The notes under the pieces: model-generated
Told to the model about the DNA's origin: nothing
Database searches by the model: none
The model's input: only the letters and a program-made list of their open reading frames with translations
Made by a program: the position numbers and the translations under genes
In this document: positions 38,121 to 47,396 of the stretch, one piece after another
How positions within the stretch are numbered: the first letter of the stretch is position 1
Layout of the letters: each line of letters begins with the position of its first letter
DNA from: Phormidium sp. FACHB-1136
GTDB taxonomy: Bacteria; Cyanobacteriota; Cyanobacteriia; Phormidesmidales; Phormidesmidaceae
Direction: 5' to 3'
Assembly (NCBI RefSeq): GCF_014697375.1
Contig: NZ_JACJRS010000044.1
Location: 1 to 47,455, forward strand
Length of the DNA stretch: 47,455 nt

Positions 38121-38876
38121 CTACCAAAAGGCCAGCAGACTGCGCTGCTGCCAAATCATCAACAGGCCGCTGAAGGCGACGAAGGTGTAGACCAGTTGCC
38201 GAAATTGGTCAGCCGAAAGTTTGGCTAGAACGATTTTGCCGAGCCAGTTAGCCGGGATGGCCCCAAGACCAATGACTAAACCGTAGGCTAAGTGCTGGAG
38301 GCTCAGGGTGCCGAGTCCGGCATAGGCCATGATTTTGAGCAAGTGGAGGGCCACCTTATGCACGGCCTTGGTGGCCACCATGGCTTCTTTTTCTAGGCCA
38401 TAGCTGAAGTAGAGGGGATTCATCGCCGGACCCGTGCTGCCAATGAGCCCCGACCCAATGGCGTTGACGAGGGCATAGGGCAGGAAGTGCCAGGTTTTGA
38501 CGTTGAATCGACTCTCCTTGGGGCCAAAGAGTTCATTCAAGAACATGACAATGAGGCCCAAACCCAACACCAACTGAAGCCCCTCGGCATGGACATGGGT
38601 GAGCCCATAGCAGCCAATCGCGGCTCCAACGGCTGCGCCAGGGATGTACCAAAGGGTAAGGGACCAATCGATATGCGGCCAGAGTAACAGCCCCCGCTGG
38701 GCATTGCCTACCAGCAGCCCGATGGTGATGACGGGGGCTACGGCTTGGGCACCAAGGAGAATCGAAATCAGAGGAATGAGGATAAAAGGACTCCCTCCAC
38801 CCGCTAACATGCTGATAAACCAGGCCACAAAGCTTGTGAGAAGCAAATAAAAGGCAATCATGTTCGCAGTCGGCAA
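38121..38876 (-). CDS. TSUP-family (TauE/SafE) membrane transporter
   Basis: 251 residues, almost entirely hydrophobic, with about eight membrane segments in two homologous halves. Typical stretches are SMLAGGGSPFILIPL in the first half and GSGLIGSTGPAMNPLY in the second. TSUP members export sulfite, sulfonates or other small organic anions; the substrate is not readable here. It is convergent with the SbcD-like gene and divergent from the M48-like gene. No terminator is obvious in the 60-base convergent gap. Confidence 0.88.
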   Translation of the reverse strand: MPTANMIAFYLLLTSFVAWFISMLAGGGSPFILIPLISILLGAQAVAPVITIGLLVGNAQRGLLLWPHIDWSLTLWYIPGAAVGAAIGCYGLTHVHAEGLQLVLGLGLIVMFLNELFGPKESRFNVKTWHFLPYALVNAIGSGLIGSTGPAMNPLYFSYGLEKEAMVATKAVHKVALHLLKIMAYAGLGTLSLQHLAYGLVIGLGAIPANWLGKIVLAKLSADQFRQLVYTFVAFSGLLMIWQQRSLLAFW

Positions 38877-39029
38877 AGGTGATTTAGATTTCTTTACCTA
38901 GTCTTAAGTTTAGGGGGTTGGCCTCCCCCCTGACTAGCGCAGCTCCCCCGATCCGATTCGGAATGGGGACGAGATTGGCTAGAGTATGTCCTGTGGGCCT
39001 CCTGATGTGATGGACATCGTCAACGACCT

Positions 39030-41606
39030 ATGGCTGAGTTTTCGGAACGGCAACACCCGCCCCATGGCCCAGGGCCGAGATCCTCGACGCCCCAACCGGA
39101 TGCCCTAGCAGAGGATCTCTATCGTCGGGCCGTACTGGCCTTTAAGCAAGGGCAAGATCATGACGCGTTGAATCAGTTTCAGCAGCTCATTCAACTGCCG
39201 ACCGTCACACCCTCCATGCAGATCAAAGGACAGATGGGGCTGATTCTGGCGCAGAAACGTCTCGGACAGTTTGATCAAGCCCGCCAAGGGTGCCAGCAAG
39301 TCTTGGCGAGCGGGCTTCCCCAGGCGCGTCAATGGGCTGAATCGGTGCTCGCGAAACTGCCGCCTTTACCCCAAGCAACGTCTGATGCTACAGCACCCAA
39401 GTTCACGACCGCTGACGCCACCGGGTTTGTGCCCTTGGATTCGCCTGCTATAAATCCACCTGCCACCGCCCAAGCAGCCACAGCGCTGCCGTTCGATCCC
39501 ACTGGATTTACCCCCTTGGCACCTCCCGTTCCAGCCACCGCCGTCCCTGGGAAAACACAGCATGAGGGCAAAACTAGGTCGCCGCTGCCCCCCGTTGCCC
39601 CCGGCCTTGGGCCAGATTTAGGCGGGCCAGATTTAGGCGGGATGGATGCCCCCCTGGTGCAGGGCTCATTATTTCATTATCAAGGGCTTAATCAAGCGAT
39701 GGGAGCAGCATCGCCCGACCCTGCCCCCGCCCACCCGGAACTCCCTGACATGACGGCGATGGGCGCTGCGATTTCAGATCCTCCAGTGGCCCCGATCCCT
39801 ACTGGTAGCCAACCTCTACCCCGTGGCCAAACCGCCCTGCCTCGGTCAAGCCAGCGCCAGGGACAGCGTTATTCTCCGATTAGTCCCCCCTACCAGGTCT
39901 GGGCCGCGCAAATGATCACGGTGGTGGTGGTGCTGTGGGTATCCACCACGGGGCTGCACCTGCTATTGGGCGTAATCAATACCGTGCTGAACCCGGTAAC
40001 TTGGCCCATCAGCCTAGGGGGGCTACCCCTGTTGACTCGATCCTACACGCGCCCCATGGTTGTCCTGGTGCTGGGCTCGATGCTAATCAGTCCTTGGTGG
40101 ATGGATTATCTCCTAGCCCAAATCTACGGGCAGCGTCCTTTAACCACCCGCCAACTGCAAGGGACACATCCAGAGATCCTCAAACGGCTGCGGCAACAAT
40201 GCCAGCAGATGGGATGGTATCTGCCGGAACTGCGCCTTTTGCCGACGGCAGATCCCCTGTGTTTTAGCTATGGTTGGCGGCCTCGTCATTTGCGCATTGT
40301 GGTGAGTCAGGGGCTACTGGATAGCGGTGATGATGAGCTGTTAGGAATGTTCTATGCCTATGAACTCGCCCACATGGTGAACCAGACCACAGCCGTCCTC
40401 TCTGGCCTGGGGGGATGGCTGGTGATCTTCCACGTCCTGAGCGGGCGTTTGGCCCAGTGGAGCGAGGGGGCTTCCCGTCGGTTTCCCAAGGTGGCTTTGG
40501 GGGGTATGGCCTGCCTTTGCTATGGCTTATTTTGGAGTTTGCGGCGAGGCTTGCTGTGGCTCTCCCGACGGCGCAGCGACTGGGCGGATCACCGAGTTGA
40601 AGCCCTTACCCAACGGCCCGACCTCCAGCAGCAACGGTTACGCTGGCTGACGCTTCAGCTTCCGGCTCACCTGGCCCAGCGGAGCCATCTACATCCCCTT
40701 TGGGAAAGCTTGGATATTTTGATGCCCCTGAGTCCCCAATCGGCCCTCAGCCCCGGCAGCTTGATCCCGACCCTGGGCGAATCGGCCACGGTACTGAATG
40801 ACTGGATCAACCCCTATCGCCACTGGCTCGTGGGTGGAGCGTCCCATCCTCCCCTGGGGGAGCGCCTGCACTGGCTCAACCAGCGGGCCATCCAGCGACA
40901 GCAACCGACCCTGGATCTGACCGAGCCGACGCTGCCGATTCTGCCTACGGTCTCGCTGCCTCGGCTGATGTGCCAAAAAAGTCCGGTGTTGGGCCTGATT
41001 CTCGGCAGTGGCATTGCCCTGATCTTTTGGTTTGTGGGGGGGCTGGTGCTGCGGCTGAATTGGTACCGCCTGAGCTGGTGGTACCAGGATGAAAGCTTGC
41101 TCTACGGTGGCATTCTGCTAGGGCTGGGCCTGGGGCTGTTGACCCGAATCAACACCCTCTACCCCGATATTCCCACCACTCAAGCCCCCGTTTCCGACGC
41201 CAAATGGCTGCTGGGAAAACCGGATCAACTGCCCGTGGAAGGGGAACCCTGTCGGCTTTCGGGCACGTTGATCAACCCCCTAGGTACTAACCAAGACAAA
41301 GGGTTCTTCTCCCATACCCTGTATCTCAAGACTTTCGATGGATTGGTGAAACTGGGCTTTTCTTCCCCCCAACCGATGCTGTGGGCCTTGCGCCCCACCC
41401 CGTCTCCCCTGAAGCCATGGATAGGCCGAGCCGTCACCGTGTCTGGCTGGCGACGGCGCAATGATGGCGTGGTTTGGGTCGATGTCGCCACCATTGGCCT
41501 GAGTTCCCAGCGACAGGCCATCCCGATTGTGGCCCCAATCTGGGCAACCCTGGTTAGCCTAGGACTATGTCTAGCAGGGGTCTTTGTGATCTTGGCTGGG
41601 GTCTAA
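39030..41606 (+). CDS. Large membrane M48-like protein with degenerate zinc motif
   Basis: 858 residues. TPR-like helices occupy residues 25-110 (LYRRAVLAFKQGQDHDALNQ), followed by a Pro/Ala-rich linker to about 285, membrane segments near 290-375, an M48 peptidase-like domain at about 385-545, two more membrane helices at about 650-710, a C-terminal OB-like domain and a final membrane helix. In the M48 motif the first His of HExxH is Tyr444 (YELAH, codon TAT at 40359), and the later ExxxAD ligand region reads RRSDWADHR without the usual Glu. The metal site is therefore probably broken, suggesting a pseudoprotease. A single C-to-T change would explain Tyr444, but the second defect argues against simple sequencing error. 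Confidence 0.85.
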   Translation: MAEFSERQHPPHGPGPRSSTPQPDALAEDLYRRAVLAFKQGQDHDALNQFQQLIQLPTVTPSMQIKGQMGLILAQKRLGQFDQARQGCQQVLASGLPQARQWAESVLAKLPPLPQATSDATAPKFTTADATGFVPLDSPAINPPATAQAATALPFDPTGFTPLAPPVPATAVPGKTQHEGKTRSPLPPVAPGLGPDLGGPDLGGMDAPLVQGSLFHYQGLNQAMGAASPDPAPAHPELPDMTAMGAAISDPPVAPIPTGSQPLPRGQTALPRSSQRQGQRYSPISPPYQVWAAQMITVVVVLWVSTTGLHLLLGVINTVLNPVTWPISLGGLPLLTRSYTRPMVVLVLGSMLISPWWMDYLLAQIYGQRPLTTRQLQGTHPEILKRLRQQCQQMGWYLPELRLLPTADPLCFSYGWRPRHLRIVVSQGLLDSGDDELLGMFYAYELAHMVNQTTAVLSGLGGWLVIFHVLSGRLAQWSEGASRRFPKVALGGMACLCYGLFWSLRRGLLWLSRRRSDWADHRVEALTQRPDLQQQRLRWLTLQLPAHLAQRSHLHPLWESLDILMPLSPQSALSPGSLIPTLGESATVLNDWINPYRHWLVGGASHPPLGERLHWLNQRAIQRQQPTLDLTEPTLPILPTVSLPRLMCQKSPVLGLILGSGIALIFWFVGGLVLRLNWYRLSWWYQDESLLYGGILLGLGLGLLTRINTLYPDIPTTQAPVSDAKWLLGKPDQLPVEGEPCRLSGTLINPLGTNQDKGFFSHTLYLKTFDGLVKLGFSSPQPMLWALRPTPSPLKPWIGRAVTVSGWRRRNDGVVWVDVATIGLSSQRQAIPIVAPIWATLVSLGLCLAGVFVILAGV

Positions 41607-41709
41607 GCTTGGTAACCAACTTATCGCCTAGATTTTGCCACCGTAGCGAAGCCCTGCAACCATCCGTAACAAGCATCGGTAAGATGGCTACTTTAGGGAG
41701 TAGGTGTCT

Positions 41710-42192
41710 ATGCTGCCCACCTTTGCCACCGACCGCGACCACGCCCTCGCCAGCCATCTGATGCAGCCCTGTCTCATCCGCATCATCGACAACCTCCGAA
41801 AAGCCACGGAAAACCTAGACTGGCAGAGCGAATATACCCAGGCCCAACACTGGCCGGAGGGCACCACCGACGCCCAAAAACAGCAGGTGGCCGAGTTGGC
41901 CGCTCAACTGGATCAGGCCGATGCCGATACGGCTCCTGACCTGGAACAAGCCCTGCGCCAGTTGCCCACCCCTACCCCGATCTACCACCTCCGCCTCACC
42001 CAAGGCGACCGGGTGGTCACCCTGGATGTGTGGGAACTGTGCTTTCGTCTCTGCTTTGTGAATTATGTTCCCGATCAACCCGTTACGGTAGATGCTGGCT
42101 TGGTGGAAGCCGATGGTGAGATTGATTGGATTACCCTAGATGAAAAGGCCAAGACGTTAATCACGCAAGCTTTGGCGGAAGCGACGGCCTAG
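41710..42192 (+). CDS. Conserved-looking protein of unknown function
   Basis: 160 residues from the ATG at 41710; a GTG at 41704 is two codons earlier, and GGGAG lies just upstream of both. It is acidic and soluble: a helical N-terminal half rich in Gln and Ala, then a predicted beta region with YHLRLTQGDRVVTLDVWELC and an ending DWITLDEKAKTLITQALAE. It has no signal peptide, membrane segment or known motif. It is 53 bases before the PHP gene, on the same strand, and could be cotranscribed with it. Confidence 0.7.
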   Translation: MLPTFATDRDHALASHLMQPCLIRIIDNLRKATENLDWQSEYTQAQHWPEGTTDAQKQQVAELAAQLDQADADTAPDLEQALRQLPTPTPIYHLRLTQGDRVVTLDVWELCFRLCFVNYVPDQPVTVDAGLVEADGEIDWITLDEKAKTLITQALAEATA

Positions 42193-42245
42193 GCGCAAAA
42201 TCTTGCCACACATCCTCTCGACTCCCCATTTTCCCCATTTTCCCC

Positions 42246-43091
42246 ATGCTCGACCTGCACAACCACACCACCTATTCCGACGGTACTCTCTCCCCAGCAG
42301 ATCTGGTGAAAGAGGCGACCACGGCGGGAGTCAAGGCGTTAGCCATTACCGATCACGACACCCTGGCGGGCTGGGATGAGGCGTTCTCAGCGGCGGGGGA
42401 TGTGCTGGAAATTGTGCCGGGGGTGGAACTGAGCACCACAGAAAACGGGCGATCCTTGCATGTGCTGGGGTTTTATCCCAACCGGGATGCCTTGGATCCG
42501 GCGTTGCAGGAACGGTTGGAAGTGCGACGCGAACGGGCGGCGGCGATGGTAGAACGGCTGGCGGAACTGGGCCTTCCGATTACGCTTCCGGCGATGGAGG
42601 GCAACCGCGCACCGGGACGACCTCACCTGGCAGCGGCGATGGTGTCGGCGGGCTATGCCACGTCGATGGATGAGGTGTTTGACCGTTGGTTGGGGGATCA
42701 CGGCCCCGCCTACGTGCCCTATGCGGAGTTTTCGGCGGCGGATGGCATTCGGCTATTGCGGGATTGTGGGGCGGTGCCCGTGTGGGCGCATCCCTACCTG
42801 TTTCGGGGCGGCACGGTGGAGACCGTTTTGCCAAGGTTAGTCGAAGCGGGGCTGATGGGGTTGGAGGTCTATCATCCCAGCCACAGCCCCAGTGATGTAC
42901 GACGACTGGAGGCATTTTGCCAGCGCTATGGCCTGGTGATGACGGGTGGCAGCGACTACCATGGCCCCAGCCCAGATCGTCAGCGGGCTAAGGATCAGAG
43001 CCATCTCAATCAGCTTCAGTTGCCGCTGGCCTTGCTGGAACCGCTGCAACGGGCCAAAGCCTCCCTACAGGCCGCTACCCATGCTGAATAA
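42246..43091 (+). CDS. PHP-domain metal-dependent phosphoesterase (RNase AM / TrpH-like)
   Basis: 281 residues. The PHP metal site is complete: LHNHTTYSDGT (His, His, Asp), ITDHDT, VPGVELST (Glu), a later VWAHPYLF His and the terminal GGSDYHGP Asp-x-His. This layout matches the YciV/RNase AM group, 5'-3' exonucleases that act on short RNAs and on 3',5'-bisphosphonucleotides, so either RNA turnover or pAp hydrolysis is likely. The gap before it contains two CCCCATTTT direct repeats (42226-42246). Its last 11 bases overlap the start of the next gene. Confidence 0.9.
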   Translation: MLDLHNHTTYSDGTLSPADLVKEATTAGVKALAITDHDTLAGWDEAFSAAGDVLEIVPGVELSTTENGRSLHVLGFYPNRDALDPALQERLEVRRERAAAMVERLAELGLPITLPAMEGNRAPGRPHLAAAMVSAGYATSMDEVFDRWLGDHGPAYVPYAEFSAADGIRLLRDCGAVPVWAHPYLFRGGTVETVLPRLVEAGLMGLEVYHPSHSPSDVRRLEAFCQRYGLVMTGGSDYHGPSPDRQRAKDQSHLNQLQLPLALLEPLQRAKASLQAATHAE

Positions 43092-46000
43092 CCTGTTTGA
43101 TGTGCTGGGTCAGGCGTTGCCCTGGAGCGATAGCTTTCAAGACAGCGGGTTTTGGGTGGTGTTTTTGGCGGGGCTATCCCAGGCCATTGCCCAGAGCATC
43201 ATTTTGTTTGTGAACCAGGTGCGGCCCCTGCGGTTTCTGATTAGCCTGGTGTTGGCGGCGCTGCTGTTTGTGGTGGGCTATGGCACCTGGGCCTTCAGCA
43301 TTTGGCTGGCCAGTGCTTGGCTGTTGGATGCGCCGATTGCGCTGGACATTATCACCCGCAGCCTAACCCTGGGTTATTTGCCGCTGACCTTGAGCTTTTT
43401 GGGAGCCTTGCCCTACCTGGGCCTGCCGATTCTGCGGCTGCTGGCGGTGTGGAGTTTGCTGCTGGTGGTCGCTAGTTTTGAGGCGTTAGCTAACCTCTCG
43501 GCCCCGCTGGTGGTGGCCCATGTGGGGCTGGGCTGGGTGGTGCTGCTGGTGCTTCAGCAAACCGTGGGGCAACCCCTGGTGAGATTTGGCCATTGGCTGA
43601 CCAACAAAGTAGCCGGGGTGCAATTGGTGGTGGATCAAAACCAACTGCGGATGCTGATTAACCAGCGAGCCATGACCGAGGGCTGGGGGACATCGGAGGG
43701 GGCCGCTCCGTCGCCGGAAAACCCGTCTAAGCCCGATTTATCGGCAAATTTGGCGAGTAATAGCCCTAAGTCGTTGGATTTCGCGGATTCCTTGGATTCC
43801 GTAGAGTCCTTGGATTCAAGGGCTGATTCAGTCTTCCCAAACCCCGCACCACGGGCCACAGTTCGGACAAGGGCGACAACATCGCGCCAGCAGTGGTTAG
43901 CCAAGGCCGCCCTCAATCCTCGGGTGGTGTGGTTGCGGCGATGGCTGCGGTTGTTTGTCATCTACGGCGGCTTGGCCCTGCTGACCCTGGTGATCAGCCT
44001 CGCCCTAGAGCCTGTGCGCGACATCCTGCTGCGGGTGTTGAACCGCCTGAGCTTTACCCGCTTGCCCACGGGGCCACTGTTTGAGGTGCTTTGGATTGGT
44101 GGGCTAGCGCTAGTCGTAGCCGGATTATTAGCCCCCCTGGAAGCCCTGGGCTGGTGGGCCGGGTGGTATGGCGATCCGGTGCAAACCCTGCCCCCGCTGG
44201 ACGATGGGAACCCGGTGAACCCGGAGGCTCCGGCCATTCGCCGCTACATTGTGTATTTGGACGGCATTAACCAGGCCACGGCGGACTATCAGCCAGCGGT
44301 GGCCCAATATTTGACGGAACTAGGGCAGTGCCTTCCCGCCGATATGGCCCTGGTGAAAGGACTGATGCCCTACTCGGTGCTAAACCGTTCCCTCACCCAG
44401 GGCCGACCGTTGGCCTTCTTTTGGCGCTCCACCAAGGCCCTGTCTAAACGGTTTGCGGGCTGGGTGGGGATGGTGATTAACCTGCGAAACCTAATGATTG
44501 TGGCGGTTTCTGCCGATTCACGCTACGGCCCGATCTACAACCAGGGCGTGGCCCAGCGGGTCTACGAAAGCCTGGTGCAGCAGGGCTATCCCCTCGGCGG
44601 CGGCGTGCCCCTCACCCTGATTGGCTACAGCGGCGGCGGCCAAATTGCCATGGGCATCATGCCCTTTTTGCGGCGGGCGCTGTTTGCCCCCATCGAGGTG
44701 ATTTCCCTTGGCGGCGTGATCAGCGGCAACGTCCGTGCCCTGGAGGCCGAGCAGCTCTATCACCTGGTGGGCGACCGCGATAAGGTGGAACGCCTGGGGC
44801 CAATCATGTTTCCCCGTCGCTGGCCCCTAATGCGGCTGTCCTACTGGAATCGGGCCAAGCGCCAGGGCAATATCACTTTCATTTCCCTAGGCCCGGTGGC
44901 CCACCAGGTGCCGGGGGGCGTGGTGGATCCCAACGCCTTTTTGCCCGATGGTCGCAGTCACCTTCAGCAAACCGTGGATCTCACCCTGGATATCCTGGTG
45001 GGCGATCTGCGGCAACAGCTTGATCTGCAAAAGGACGACATTCTCACCCAGGGCAACTACTACCGCTACCAAACCACCGAGTTTAATCATCCCAGCTTCT
45101 ATCCCCCCGGCCTTGTGCCCCCGGCCCCCTGGTATCGGCCCGTGGCCCCCTGGATGGGACGGCTGATTTTGCCGAAACTTGAAAACCGCCACCCCCAGGG
45201 CGATGTGGGGTTAGAAGTGCTCCACGCACCACCGGACTATGCCGACTGGATCGGTCAGGTGGTGCAACTTCACTGGCGGCCCGACCCCGACTTTCGGCGC
45301 GAATTTCAGATCGTCAGCCGCGACATTCACTTCAGTGCCGATGCCGAAGCTTCTCACCGGGACGGGTTGATTTTGCCGACCAGGCTCAATCACTGGCGGG
45401 TGGTGTCGCCCCTGGAATCCCTGGCGGGGGCGCGTCCGGTGGATGATGTGGTGGTGCAGTTGCCGGATCCGGTGACGGTGGAGTGGGTGCGGCCCTCACC
45501 CCTAGCCGCTCTCCCTGTGGGAGAGGGGGACAAGAGGTTGTTGCAGACTCAGGGTTTAGCGCAGACTCAGGATTTGGTGAGGAAACCGCTGCGGTTGACG
45601 GTGGTTCAGGAGCCAATTCAGACCTCCGGGCGGTTTTATGGCTTGGTGCGGTTTGTGGAGGCTGTGGATGAAGGGCCGGAGCGGTTTCGGGTGGCGCATT
45701 TCAACCCAGCTACCGGGCAGTTTGATGGCCTGATCGAAACGGTGTGGTTGCCGACGGTGGTGTTGGATAGCAACGACACTCCGGCTTCGGTGAACCAGGA
45801 CTTAGACAAGTCTCCCCTCAACCAGGACGGCTGGTATATCTATGGAGCCTGTGCGGCTAGCGGCGAGTTTGTGGTGCAGTCTTTGCGGCCTCGGCGGCTG
45901 TTTCAACTGCGTCCGGGTCGGTTTCTGGGCAACCATCGCCAGGGGCGGCACTATTTGGAACGAGAATCTTGGCAAAATCTCGCAGCCAAGAAGGGCACGG

Positions 46001-46905
46001 TTGAATCGGTGCTGATTGATCCTCGCTGGGCCGAGGCCGAGGAAGCCGCTGCCCAGTGGCAGGAAGGGGATCAGGCATTGTTGGTGCATGTCTATGGCGG
46101 CATTGGTGGGGCCAAGGCGGAACCCGCCACCCAGGGGCCAGTGTATTTTGGCCATTTTTCTTACGGCATGGCGCGGGTGGTGCGCGAACCCATCGCCAAC
46201 GAGCTTCAGTTCCAAATCCGCTACCACCAGGTCTATGCCCACAGTCGGCGCGGACTAATTGCGGGCACGCTGGACTGGACGCTGTACATGGGCGACCGCC
46301 AGTGGGGCTTTATGGGCACTCGGCCCGTGTCGGATATTTTGGTGAAATTGCCCGCCTACACCGAACCCTTTTCCTTTGTGGGCAGCGCCTGGTCGGCCCT
46401 GGATGACCTATGCCTAGAACTGGAAATCATGACCGCCCGTTACCGCATCGGCGATGGCAACGGCGTCACCTACATCGGCCCCGCCAACAACTGCGCCCAA
46501 GACTCCAACCAAGCCCTCTACGCCAGCGCCAAATATCTAGAAGACGCCATCCTAGAGCATCGCGCCAAACTCAAAGCCTGGGAAGCCCGCTATCCGCACC
46601 AAGCTAAACAACTCCGCCAACTCATTCATTTCCGCAAAGCCATCCAGCGCCGCATCCTCCCCTTCGGCAGCGCCCGTGCCGACTGGGAAACCGCCCAAGA
46701 GACCCTCGGCAGCAACCTCTCCGACTATCCCCTCAAAAACCTAGGCCGAGGACTGCTAAGCTGGCGCACCATGCTACCCCGCAAGGCCAGCGACACCATC
46801 ACCGAACTCTGCCTCGACCACGGAGCCGCCCTCTGGGTTCTCCGCACCAACCAAATCGGCGGCGAAAATCCCGACATCGAACCCGTCGCCCCCTTCACGC
46901 TGTAA
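43081..46905 (+). CDS. Very large membrane protein with alpha/beta-hydrolase (lipase-like) domain
   Basis: 1274 residues from the ATG at 43081, inside the end of the PHP gene; the frame is open further upstream but only over PHP coding sequence. The N-terminal 180 residues hold about five membrane segments. A Ser/Asp-rich linker with SLDS repeats at about 220-250 follows, then two more membrane segments near 290-360. The hydrolase core reads RYIVYLDGINQ and LTLIGYSGGGQIAMG with nucleophile Ser517, and AHQVPGG supplies a possible His. The last 650 residues are beta-rich and unrecognised. A palindromic repeat is embedded near residue 810. The function is unknown; a membrane-lipid or ester substrate is only a guess. 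Confidence 0.85.
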   Translation: MLNNLFDVLGQALPWSDSFQDSGFWVVFLAGLSQAIAQSIILFVNQVRPLRFLISLVLAALLFVVGYGTWAFSIWLASAWLLDAPIALDIITRSLTLGYLPLTLSFLGALPYLGLPILRLLAVWSLLLVVASFEALANLSAPLVVAHVGLGWVVLLVLQQTVGQPLVRFGHWLTNKVAGVQLVVDQNQLRMLINQRAMTEGWGTSEGAAPSPENPSKPDLSANLASNSPKSLDFADSLDSVESLDSRADSVFPNPAPRATVRTRATTSRQQWLAKAALNPRVVWLRRWLRLFVIYGGLALLTLVISLALEPVRDILLRVLNRLSFTRLPTGPLFEVLWIGGLALVVAGLLAPLEALGWWAGWYGDPVQTLPPLDDGNPVNPEAPAIRRYIVYLDGINQATADYQPAVAQYLTELGQCLPADMALVKGLMPYSVLNRSLTQGRPLAFFWRSTKALSKRFAGWVGMVINLRNLMIVAVSADSRYGPIYNQGVAQRVYESLVQQGYPLGGGVPLTLIGYSGGGQIAMGIMPFLRRALFAPIEVISLGGVISGNVRALEAEQLYHLVGDRDKVERLGPIMFPRRWPLMRLSYWNRAKRQGNITFISLGPVAHQVPGGVVDPNAFLPDGRSHLQQTVDLTLDILVGDLRQQLDLQKDDILTQGNYYRYQTTEFNHPSFYPPGLVPPAPWYRPVAPWMGRLILPKLENRHPQGDVGLEVLHAPPDYADWIGQVVQLHWRPDPDFRREFQIVSRDIHFSADAEASHRDGLILPTRLNHWRVVSPLESLAGARPVDDVVVQLPDPVTVEWVRPSPLAALPVGEGDKRLLQTQGLAQTQDLVRKPLRLTVVQEPIQTSGRFYGLVRFVEAVDEGPERFRVAHFNPATGQFDGLIETVWLPTVVLDSNDTPASVNQDLDKSPLNQDGWYIYGACAASGEFVVQSLRPRRLFQLRPGRFLGNHRQGRHYLERESWQNLAAKKGTVESVLIDPRWAEAEEAAAQWQEGDQALLVHVYGGIGGAKAEPATQGPVYFGHFSYGMARVVREPIANELQFQIRYHQVYAHSRRGLIAGTLDWTLYMGDRQWGFMGTRPVSDILVKLPAYTEPFSFVGSAWSALDDLCLELEIMTARYRIGDGNGVTYIGPANNCAQDSNQALYASAKYLEDAILEHRAKLKAWEARYPHQAKQLRQLIHFRKAIQRRILPFGSARADWETAQETLGSNLSDYPLKNLGRGLLSWRTMLPRKASDTITELCLDHGAALWVLRTNQIGGENPDIEPVAPFTL
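45493..45526. repeat. Palindromic intergenic-type repeat embedded in a coding region
   Basis: CCCTCACCCCTAGCCG is followed by CTCTCCC-TGT-GGGAGAG, a perfect seven-base stem. This is the familiar dispersed bacterial repeat that is normally intergenic and is read as PSPLAALPVGEG on one strand and LPQGERLGVR on the other. Here it sits in frame inside the 1274-residue protein. Confidence 0.6.
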
Positions 46906-46925
46906 CGGCAAAACGCAGCGGCGGC

Positions 46926-46985
46926 AGATAACCTTGAACTCAGCACCAGCGGCTTTCGCCCGTCCGCTGCCGTGAAGTGTTAGGC
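46926..46985 (-). mobile_element. attC-like integron recombination site (60 bp)
   Basis: On the minus strand the element begins GCCTAAC (46985-46979), matching the RYYYAAC core, and ends GTTATCT (46932-46926), a GTTRRRY core with two mismatches. Between them nested pairings are TAAC/GTTA, CTT/AAG, CAC/GTG and CAGCGG/CCGCTG, giving the fold-back of an attC site, and the length matches the classical 59-base element. The TAA stop of the adjacent minus-strand gene lies inside the first core, as in gene cassettes. No integrase gene is in the window. Confidence 0.5.
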
Positions 46986-47396
46986 TGCGTTGTTCTCAGT
47001 GTTCTCAGTAGAAACAATCGTAATTTGTCCGCCAACTCCTAATGAGGGGTACTCATTACGGACAATCTTGCCAGTATTAGAAATACTGTAGACATATACA
47101 ATAGCCTTTGGAATATTACTGCTTGCTATATAGTTCGACACCTGCTTAACGTAATCTTCCATTAGTCGAGAATTCAGAAACTTAGAACCACGAAGAAGTT
47201 TAACCTCAAGAATGACTTTTTCTATTCCTGATACTAATAGAAGATCCAGGGTAATCGCATCTAATTTGGTATAAATTGTACTTGACAGAATAGCAGGGAT
47301 AGAAGTTTGAGGATTCGTTGCCCTTGAGACAGCGGAAGAGTAATGGCGGAGGGTTAATGGGAAAGCATTTCCCTCATCAAAGTGAAGCGACCCCAT
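46980..47396 (-). CDS. Putative PD-(D/E)XK nuclease-like cassette gene
   Basis: 138 residues from the ATG at 47396; an in-frame TGA lies 15 bases upstream of it, so the frame is complete. A stretch reading DAITLDLLLVSG then VILEVKLLRG has the Asp...Glu-x-Lys layout of restriction-endonuclease-like folds, with a following YVKQVSNYI helix. This assignment is by pattern only. The gene is clearly AT-richer than the flanking genes and ends inside the attC-like site, which together suggest acquisition as a mobile gene cassette. Function is unknown; a nuclease or a PD-(D/E)XK-fold accessory protein is possible. Confidence 0.6.
   Translation of the reverse strand: MGSLHFDEGNAFPLTLRHYSSAVSRATNPQTSIPAILSSTIYTKLDAITLDLLLVSGIEKVILEVKLLRGSKFLNSRLMEDYVKQVSNYIASSNIPKAIVYVYSISNTGKIVRNEYPSLGVGGQITIVSTENTENNAA

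Noticed and set aside
42220-42246. CCCCATTTT direct repeats before the PHP gene as a regulatory element
   Set aside because: Only two short copies; a simple-sequence stretch common in cyanobacterial gaps is an adequate explanation.
45386-45616. Minus-strand frame containing LPQGERLGVR
   Set aside because: This is the usual false translation of the palindromic repeat read on the other strand, inside a well-supported plus-strand gene.
46906-46979. Rho-independent terminator after the 1274-residue gene
   Set aside because: The inverted repeats here lack a T-run and fit the attC-like fold better.
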